Assembly (NCBI GenBank): GCA_024640205.1
Contig: JAHEFL010000081.1
Coordinates: 1 to 6,996, forward strand
Length of the DNA stretch: 6,996 nucleotides
Direction: 5' to 3'
From: Flavobacteriales bacterium
Lineage (GTDB): Bacteria > Bacteroidota > Bacteroidia > Flavobacteriales_F > PHOS-HE28
The position numbers and the translations under genes are program-made. Under the pieces are notes generated by a model that saw only the letters and a program-made list of their open reading frames with translations, made no database searches and was not told the origin of the DNA. Of this stretch, positions 1-4,392 are shown in pieces. How positions within the stretch are numbered: position 1 is the stretch's first letter; every line of letters starts with the position of its first letter.

Positions 1-547
1 TCTTGCCTATCTCCACCCTGGAAACCTTTACCCCGAGCCTTTCCTGAAGATCCTGGTAGAGCATGGTCCTGTTCGCCGGTTTGATCAGGTCGATGCGCTC
101 ATAGATCAATTGCTTCATGGCCTCGTGCCTGGTGAGCCAGAGGTGTTCCAGGGCATAGGTCACGAGCAGGATCATGCCATCGGTGAACAACAGTTCGGAA
201 ACGCTGACCTTCTTGCTCGCCAGTGAGTTGATCACCGCAATGGAGATGACCGCGAAGAGGTAGGTCATGTCCTTGATGCTGATCTGTTCCGTGCGATAAC
301 GGAGCACGCCGAATATGGCGAACAGGCCGAAGGCGAAACCGATGCTCAGCTTCACGCTGTTCAGCAGTACGCACAGGAAGAAGATGAGGATGTTGAACAG
401 GAAGTAGGTGAAGAGGTAGTCCTTCTTGCGGTGGATAGGGTAGTAGATCAACCGGATAAGGATGAACAACACCACCACATTGACACCGAATTTGAACAGG
501 AGTTCCCACATGTCATTGTGGAAGAGCGGCATACCGAAGATCTTCAT
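1..547 (-). CDS. DUF4956 domain-containing integral membrane protein (C-terminus cut by window edge)
   Basis: This is an open reading frame of 182 codons with no stop before the left edge, so the C-terminus is missing. It starts at ATG 547-545, 19 bp after the VTC gene stop, with AAGGA only 2 nt before the ATG. I see about four to five hydrophobic segments: roughly residues 14-36, 43-62, 68-83, 93-110 and 118-137. They are followed by a soluble stretch (about 140-182) rich in charged residues. The segment around residues 72-98, containing FGLFAIFGVLRYRTEQI and then KDMTYLF, is the hallmark of the DUF4956 family as I know it. The molecular function is unknown. DUF4956 genes commonly sit beside VTC-domain genes, which suggests a membrane partner of a polyphosphate polymerase, perhaps similar in role to the small membrane subunit Vtc1 of the yeast complex. 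That role is inference. Family membership is fairly secure. Confidence 0.88.
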   Translation of the reverse strand, partial: MKIFGMPLFHNDMWELLFKFGVNVVVLFILIRLIYYPIHRKKDYLFTYFLFNILIFFLCVLLNSVKLSIGFAFGLFAIFGVLRYRTEQISIKDMTYLFAVISIAVINSLASKKVSVSELLFTDGMILLVTYALEHLWLTRHEAMKQLIYERIDLIKPANRTMLYQDLQERLGVKVSRVEIGK

Positions 548-566
548 GTTCCTTACGGGGTCAGTT

Positions 567-1322
567 TCACGCGGCCTCTCGCAGCCGTTGAAGCATCAAT
601 AATACTTTCTTGAACGCATTGTGTTTCACCGGCCGGGCCATCATGAGCATTCCGATGCAATACTTGCTCATCCCGGCTGGTCGTATCCCCTCGGAACGCA
701 TGATCCGCGCAAAGGGTGACCGACGGTCGATCCTGGATTGCTTCAGCTCCGCCACCACGATATCGCCAAGCGCGTGCTCCTCCCTCGGACCTGAGAATGT
801 GAGCCCAACATCCATGGTCAGGCGCTCGGTAAGGTCGCGATGTACGAAGGTGTAGCGGGTGAAGTGGTTCCACAGTACGGCTTCCAAGGGCCTGTCCTCA
901 CCGATGGCCTTGGCGATGAAACGACGATGCTCCTCCGATAACTGCTCGGGTATGGTATCCACGCGCATCCGGGCCTTGTCCGTACGCCCCCGCCCTGTCT
1001 TCCGCTTCACCTCCAGGAAAGCGAGTCCGCTACCCAGGTACTCGCGGAAGCGGACCTTGCTCCGGAAGGTCCGTCGATTATGATGATCGCGATAGTTCAG
1101 CAGGTCGGGAGTGTCGTAATACAGGCTCCTGTACCGGCTGCCGCGTACCCCATCGATCTCCAGCAGGCGGTAACTCCTGGTCATCCTTTCCAGCACCGAC
1201 GGCAGTTGCGGGCCAGCGAACACGTATTTCGTATCCATCCGGTCCTGAAGCTTCACGCCATCCATTTCCGCAAGGGTGATGGGGTCGAAGCGCGCGATCA
1301 GTTTTTCCAGGTCCTCGGCCAT
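567..1322 (-). CDS. VTC-domain, polyphosphate polymerase-like protein
   Basis: This 251-residue protein has the fold signature of the VTC/triphosphate tunnel family, in which basic residues inside a beta-barrel tunnel bind polyphosphate and acidic residues bind metal. Visible tunnel-type motifs (numbered from the chosen start) are DTKYVF with Lys32, the KVRFRE strand with Arg91 and Arg93, EVKRK with Glu104 and Lys106, Arg156 in RYTF, AELK with Glu192 and Lys194, and SKYCIG with Lys220. None of the expected charged positions looks lost. There is no SPX domain and no membrane segment, so it is a stand-alone catalytic domain, probably cytosolic and membrane-associated through the DUF4956 product encoded 19 bp downstream. 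I chose ATG 1322 because the family usually begins shortly before the RFDPITLAEMD-type segment and because a TAnnTTTG element lies just upstream. An in-frame ATG at 1382 would add 20 residues. Polyphosphate synthesis is inferred from the family and not shown for this protein. Confidence 0.88.
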   Translation of the reverse strand: MAEDLEKLIARFDPITLAEMDGVKLQDRMDTKYVFAGPQLPSVLERMTRSYRLLEIDGVRGSRYRSLYYDTPDLLNYRDHHNRRTFRSKVRFREYLGSGLAFLEVKRKTGRGRTDKARMRVDTIPEQLSEEHRRFIAKAIGEDRPLEAVLWNHFTRYTFVHRDLTERLTMDVGLTFSGPREEHALGDIVVAELKQSRIDRRSPFARIMRSEGIRPAGMSKYCIGMLMMARPVKHNAFKKVLLMLQRLREAA

Positions 1323-1336
1323 TTTCAGAGAGCCGT

Positions 1337-1344
1337 CAAAGCTA
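1337..1344 (-). promoter_or_regulatory. Candidate Bacteroidota -7 promoter element for the VTC/DUF4956 unit
   Basis: Read on the minus strand the bases are TAGCTTTG, a perfect match to the Bacteroidota sigma-A -7 consensus TAnnTTTG. The end of the element is 14 nt before the ATG at 1322, giving a very short leader if transcription starts 5-7 nt downstream. I see no good TTG at the -33 position. If used, this promoter excludes the upstream ATG at 1382. An eight-base element with two free positions can occur by chance, so confidence is moderate. Confidence 0.45.
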
Positions 1345-1396
1345 GCCAACCGGGGCTTGGGAAGCGACCACTCCATTCGCATAGATGCGCGCAGAG

Positions 1397-1404
1397 TACT
1401 TTTG
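1397..1404 (+). promoter_or_regulatory. Candidate Bacteroidota -7 promoter element for cdd
   Basis: The bases TACTTTTG match TAnnTTTG perfectly. A weak -33-like TTC at 1376-1378 lies 18 bp upstream, where TTG would be expected. Transcription would begin near 1410, about 14 nt before the cdd ATG at 1424. This supports ATG 1424 over the in-frame ATG at 1385, which lies upstream of the element and outside the predicted transcript. Confidence 0.5.
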
Positions 1405-1423
1405 GCGACCTTCCACCGCTAGC

Positions 1424-1909
1424 ATGCCGGAATTCATCCATATCCAGGTCCAGATCGCGCAGCACCCTTCGCAAAAGGACCTGCCTGATGCGGACCGTGA
1501 ATTGATCGCGGCGGCCATTGCAGCAGCGGAAAAGGCGTATGCGCCGTATTCGCTATTTCAGGTCGGTGCCGGCCTAAGGCTTTCCAACGGAAAGTTGGTG
1601 TACGGCAGCAACCAGGAGAACGCCTCCTTCCCTGCTGGGATCTGTGCGGAGCGAACTGCGCTACATGCCGCTATGTCGCAATTCAACGAAGAGAAGGTCA
1701 TGGAGATGGCCGTGGTGGTGATCACCGGGCCGCAGGACCGCCCCGTGAGCCCCTGCGGCATTTGCCGGCAGGCCTTGCTGGAGCAGGAGCGCCGGCAAGG
1801 TGGTCCGATCCGTCTGATGATGGCCGTACCCGATGGGCCGGTGTACGAAGTGGCCTCGGCCGGGCACTTGCTGCCGATGTCCTTCGACGGCTCCTTCCTA
1901 AGGTCGTGA
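1424..1909 (+). CDS. cdd: Cytidine deaminase
   Basis: This 161-residue protein is a zinc-dependent enzyme that hydrolytically deaminates cytidine and deoxycytidine to uridine and deoxyuridine in cytosolic pyrimidine salvage. The small tetrameric-type cytidine deaminase signature is complete: AYAPYS at 39-43 (substrate pocket), the CAE motif with zinc ligand Cys74 and catalytic Glu76, and PCGIC with zinc ligands Cys111 and Cys114. The C-terminal LLPMSFDGSFL corresponds to the usual LLP-F-F end of the family. The length is slightly above the roughly 130-residue minimum because of about 25 extra N-terminal residues, as is common in Bacteroidota members. ATG 1424 was chosen because the upstream ATG 1385 precedes the candidate promoter and encodes residues (around WRPSTAS) not expected in the family. 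It is divergent from the VTC gene and 84 bp upstream of pdhA on the same strand. Confidence 0.95.
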   Translation: MPEFIHIQVQIAQHPSQKDLPDADRELIAAAIAAAEKAYAPYSLFQVGAGLRLSNGKLVYGSNQENASFPAGICAERTALHAAMSQFNEEKVMEMAVVVITGPQDRPVSPCGICRQALLEQERRQGGPIRLMMAVPDGPVYEVASAGHLLPMSFDGSFLRS

Positions 1910-1925
1910 GCCCTCCGGCAAGGGC
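1910..1925 (+). terminator. Weak hairpin directly after cdd
   Basis: GCCCT (1910-1914) and AGGGC (1921-1925) form a 5-bp GC-rich stem with a 6-nt loop starting at the base after the cdd stop. No T-run follows, so this is at best a weak terminator or RNA-stabilising end, and it may be chance. Confidence 0.2.
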
Positions 1926-1938
1926 AGGAGGTGCGGGC

Positions 1939-1946
1939 TATATTTG
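1939..1946 (+). promoter_or_regulatory. Candidate Bacteroidota -7 promoter element for pdhA-pdhC
   Basis: TATATTTG matches TAnnTTTG perfectly and is a local AT-rich island in GC-rich surroundings. It lies in the cdd-pdhA gap, with an expected transcription start near 1952 and a leader of about 40 nt before ATG 1994. No clear TTG is present 17-23 bp upstream, so an activator or read-through from cdd may contribute. Confidence 0.5.
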
Positions 1947-1979
1947 CGGTCCGCAGCGCGTGCCAATGGACCGGCACGC
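1945..1979. promoter_or_regulatory. Two inverted repeats in the pdhA leader (possible operator and 5' UTR hairpin)
   Basis: The first dyad is TGCGG-T-CCGCA (1945-1955). It overlaps the end of the candidate -7 element and the expected transcription start. Its 1-nt centre cannot form an RNA loop, so it would act as a DNA site if it acts at all. The second is a perfect 7-bp inverted repeat, GCGTGCC (1958-1964) and GGCACGC (1973-1979), with an 8-nt loop, ending 14 nt before the pdhA ATG. It could be an mRNA hairpin or an operator. The symmetry is visible in the sequence; a regulatory role is inference, and I do not recognise either as a known regulator's site. Confidence 0.35.
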
Positions 1980-1993
1980 ACCAATCGTTCCCG

Positions 1994-3040
1994 ATGAGCA
2001 CCAAGACCGCAGCAGCCAAGAAAACCAACAAAGCTTCCTCCAAAGGAACGCAGGGTGCTTTCGACAAGGCGACCTACCTCCGGTGGTTCAAGGAGATGAT
2101 CCTGATGCGCCGTTTCGAGGAAAAGACCGGCCAGCTGTACACGATGCAGAAGTTCGGTGGCTTTTGCCATCTCTACATCGGGCAGGAGGCCATCCTTGCA
2201 GGAATGATCACAGCAGTGCGTCCGACGGACCGTTTCATCACGGGTTATCGTGATCATGCACATCCACTCGTACTGGGCACGCCAGCGAAGAATGTGATGG
2301 CCGAATTGTTCGGCAAGACCACTGGTACTAGCAAGGGCAAGGGCGGCAGCATGCACTATTTCGATAAGAACCGGAACCTGTTCGGCGGGCACGGTATCGT
2401 CGGTGGACAGATCGGCCTTGGGGCCGGTATCGCCTTTGCGGACAAGTACCGGGGCGAGGACCATGTGACCCTGTGCTTCATGGGTGATGGTGCGGTGCGG
2501 CAAGGTGTGTTGCATGAGACCTTCAACATGGCCATGACCTGGAAGCTACCCGTCGTGTTCATCATCGAGAACAACAACTATGCGATGGGTACCAGTGTGG
2601 AACGGACCAGCAATGTGCATGACCTAAGCACGCTGGGTGAGAGCTACGACATGCCGGGTCTCGGTGTGAACGGTATGCGCTGCGAGGATGTCCATGAGGC
2701 GATCGCGATGGCCTGTGCGCATGCGCGCGATGGTAATGGCCCCTATCTCCTGGATACCAAGACCTATCGGTACAAGGGCCATTCCATGAGCGATCCGCAG
2801 AAGTACCGCACCAAGGAGGAAGTGGAGGGCTACAAGAAACAGGACCCCATCGAGCAAGTGCGCGATACGCTGCTGAAGAATAAATGGGCCACGGTGAAGG
2901 AGCTTGAGGCCATGGACGAGAAGGCGAAGAAGGAGGTGGAAGAAGCAGTGAAGTTCGCGGAGGAGAGCCCGGTTGCGGGTGAGGAAGAGCTATACAAGGA
3001 TGTGTATTTCCAGACCGACTATCCCTTTTTGAAGGACTAA
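1994..3040 (+). CDS. pdhA: Pyruvate dehydrogenase E1 component, alpha subunit
   Basis: This 348-residue protein is the thiamine-diphosphate-binding alpha chain of the heterotetrameric E1. E1 decarboxylates pyruvate and reductively acetylates the lipoyl group of E2. Visible landmarks are IGQEA at 62-66, YRDHAH at 85-90, GKGGSMHYF at 115-123, and the ThDP/Mg motif running from GDG (164-166) to ENNNYAMGT (192-200). The loop KGHSMSDP at 261-268 carries the active-site His263. The first 22 or so residues are Ala/Lys/Ser/Thr-rich and lie outside the conserved domain, making it slightly longer than the usual 330 or so. The start ATG 1994 precedes this tail; a GTG at 1931 in frame overlaps the candidate promoter and is unlikely. 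It overlaps no neighbour and ends 3 bp before the E2 gene, with which it is surely co-transcribed. The E1 beta gene is absent here. A branched-chain or acetoin dehydrogenase alpha chain is the alternative, but the motifs fit PDH best. Confidence 0.95.
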   Translation: MSTKTAAAKKTNKASSKGTQGAFDKATYLRWFKEMILMRRFEEKTGQLYTMQKFGGFCHLYIGQEAILAGMITAVRPTDRFITGYRDHAHPLVLGTPAKNVMAELFGKTTGTSKGKGGSMHYFDKNRNLFGGHGIVGGQIGLGAGIAFADKYRGEDHVTLCFMGDGAVRQGVLHETFNMAMTWKLPVVFIIENNNYAMGTSVERTSNVHDLSTLGESYDMPGLGVNGMRCEDVHEAIAMACAHARDGNGPYLLDTKTYRYKGHSMSDPQKYRTKEEVEGYKKQDPIEQVRDTLLKNKWATVKELEAMDEKAKKEVEEAVKFAEESPVAGEEELYKDVYFQTDYPFLKD

Positions 3041-3043
3041 GCC

Positions 3044-4318
3044 ATGGCCGAGATCGTACGCATGCCCAAGTTGAGTGACACCATGACCGAAGGGGTGGTG
3101 AGCGCATGGCACAAGAAGGTCGGTGACACGGTGAAGAGCGGCGATGTGCTTGCCGAGATCGAGACCGACAAGGCCACGATGGAGTTCGAGAGTTTCACCG
3201 ACGGCGTGCTGCTGCACATAGGTGTTGCTGCCGGAAAGGCGGCTCCTGTGGACAGCGTATTGGCGGTGCTGGGCAAAGCGGGTGAGGATATCAGCAAGTT
3301 GCTGGCAGAGGCTGCTGCGGAAGTGAAGAAGGAAGAACCGGTGAAGAAGGAGGAGCCTGTTACCAGGGAAGCGCCAGCCGTTGCTGCAAAGACCCCTGAA
3401 CCCAAGCCTGCCGTTATGGAGGCGCGTCAACCCATGGCTGCACCCATACAGGCACCGGTCTCGAACGGAAGAGTGAAGGCAAGCCCGTTGGCCCGTCGAT
3501 TGGCGGATGAAAAAGGGATCGAGCTTTCGCGTGTTCGTGGTACCGGCGACGAGGGGCGCGTGACCAAACGGGACATCGAGAATTATTCAGGCGGCGGTAT
3601 GTCTTTCGCGGGTCAACAAGTGGAATCGTACGAGGAGGTCGCCGTGAGCCAGATGCGCAAGACCATCGCGCGGAGGTTGGCGGAAAGTAAATTCAGTGCG
3701 CCCCACTTCTACCTGACGTTGGAGATCGCAATGGATCGCGCCGTACAGGTGCGTGAAGCCATCAACGGGAGCATTGCGCCGGACAAGATCAGCTACAATG
3801 ACATGGTGATCAAGGCCGTGGCCGTTGCGCTGAAGCAGCACCCGAAAGTGAACAGCAGTTGGCTGGATGATCGCATCCGCATCAACCATCACGTGCACAT
3901 CGGTGTGGCCGTGGCCGTGGAGGAAGGACTACTGGTGCCCGTGGTGCGCTTTGCTGATGGGAAGCCGCTTCGGACCATCGGGGCCGAGGTGCGCGAGTTC
4001 GCGAAGAAGGCCAAGGAAAAGAAACTACAGCCACAGGACTGGGAAGGGAACACCTTCACGATCTCCAACCTGGGCATGTTCGGGATCGAGGAATTCACGG
4101 CGATCATCAACCCGCCTGATGCCTGCATCCTTGCCATTGGCGGGATCATGGAAAAGCCGGTGGTCCGTAACGGGGCCGTTGTTCCCGGTCATACCATGAA
4201 GGTGACATTGAGTTGCGATCACCGCGTGGTGGATGGAGCCACAGGCTCCGCTTTCCTGAACACGTTCAAGGGATTGATGGAAGAGCCTGCCTTGATGCTG
4301 GGGCACGGGGCGATCTGA
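3044..4318 (+). CDS. pdhC: Dihydrolipoyllysine acetyltransferase, E2 of pyruvate dehydrogenase complex
   Basis: This 424-residue protein is the core subunit of the complex. It transfers the acetyl group from E1 to CoA through a swinging lipoyl arm. Domains in order: one biotinyl-lipoyl domain (about 2-78) with the lipoylated Lys43 in ETDKATME; a flexible linker (about 88-142) rich in Pro, Ala, Lys and Glu with a tandem KKEEPV; a peripheral subunit-binding domain (about 143-181, containing ASPLARRLA and GTGDEGRVTKRDIE) that anchors E1/E3; and the catalytic acetyltransferase domain (about 195-424) with SNLGMFG at 341-347 and the active-site motif DHRVVDG (His393, Asp397). The length and single lipoyl domain are normal. 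AAGGA at 3032-3036, inside the end of pdhA, is spaced 7 nt from ATG 3044 and is the best ribosome-binding site in the window, suggesting coupled translation. Confidence 0.96.
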   Translation: MAEIVRMPKLSDTMTEGVVSAWHKKVGDTVKSGDVLAEIETDKATMEFESFTDGVLLHIGVAAGKAAPVDSVLAVLGKAGEDISKLLAEAAAEVKKEEPVKKEEPVTREAPAVAAKTPEPKPAVMEARQPMAAPIQAPVSNGRVKASPLARRLADEKGIELSRVRGTGDEGRVTKRDIENYSGGGMSFAGQQVESYEEVAVSQMRKTIARRLAESKFSAPHFYLTLEIAMDRAVQVREAINGSIAPDKISYNDMVIKAVAVALKQHPKVNSSWLDDRIRINHHVHIGVAVAVEEGLLVPVVRFADGKPLRTIGAEVREFAKKAKEKKLQPQDWEGNTFTISNLGMFGIEEFTAIINPPDACILAIGGIMEKPVVRNGAVVPGHTMKVTLSCDHRVVDGATGSAFLNTFKGLMEEPALMLGHGAI

Positions 4319-4327
4319 TCCGATCAT

Positions 4328-4342
4328 CCGGTCCATGACCGG
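4328..4342. repeat. Perfect 6-bp hairpin overlapped by a 9-bp direct repeat after pdhC
   Basis: CCGGTC-CAT-GACCGG is a perfect 6-bp inverted repeat with a 3-nt loop beginning 10 nt after the pdhC stop codon. The same bases make a direct repeat, CCGGTCCAT at 4328-4336 and 4339-4347. No T-run follows directly, only the pyrimidine-rich stretch 4344-4361. It may attenuate or mark the end of the pdhA-pdhC message before recG. The symmetry is certain; a terminator function is a guess. Confidence 0.35.
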
Positions 4343-4379
4343 TCCATTCTCTCCTCCTTCTATCAAGGTGCGCGCCCCG

Positions 4380-4387
4380 TATTTTCG
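4380..4387 (+). promoter_or_regulatory. Imperfect -7-like element immediately upstream of recG
   Basis: TATTTTCG differs from TAnnTTTG at one fixed position. It ends 5 nt before the recG GTG at 4393, so a transcript from it would start at or next to the start codon, leaving essentially no leader. A TTC at 4358-4360 sits 19 bp upstream in place of TTG. This is weak evidence for a recG-specific promoter; recG may instead be read from the pdh operon. Confidence 0.25.
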
Positions 4388-4392
4388 GCATC

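Noticed and set aside
99..509. A 136-codon minus-strand frame at the left end
   Set aside because: It overlaps the DUF4956 gene in another frame. The DUF4956 frame gives recognisable membrane protein text, while this one is His/Arg/Pro-rich without any family resemblance.
1323..1423. A riboswitch or small RNA in the divergent gap
   Set aside because: The predicted leaders are under 20 nt in both directions, leaving no room, and I saw no extended pairing.
1762..2253. A 163-codon plus-strand frame bridging cdd and pdhA
   Set aside because: It overlaps both conserved genes in a different frame and shows no known motif.
1898..2515. A 205-codon open frame on the minus strand across the cdd end and the start of pdhA
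   Set aside because: It lies opposite strongly conserved pdhA coding sequence and has no recognisable domain; in GC-rich DNA long antisense frames are common.
2562..3107. A 181-codon minus-strand frame over the pdhA-pdhC junction
   Set aside because: Its Pro/Ser/His/Arg-rich composition is that of a reverse reading of Lys/Glu-rich PDH codons, and it covers two secure genes.
3394..3435. The Pro/Ala-rich E2 linker as a tandem repeat or possible second lipoyl domain
   Set aside because: There is only one ETDKA lipoyl motif in the protein. The linker is the normal flexible segment and its KKEEPV doubling is short.
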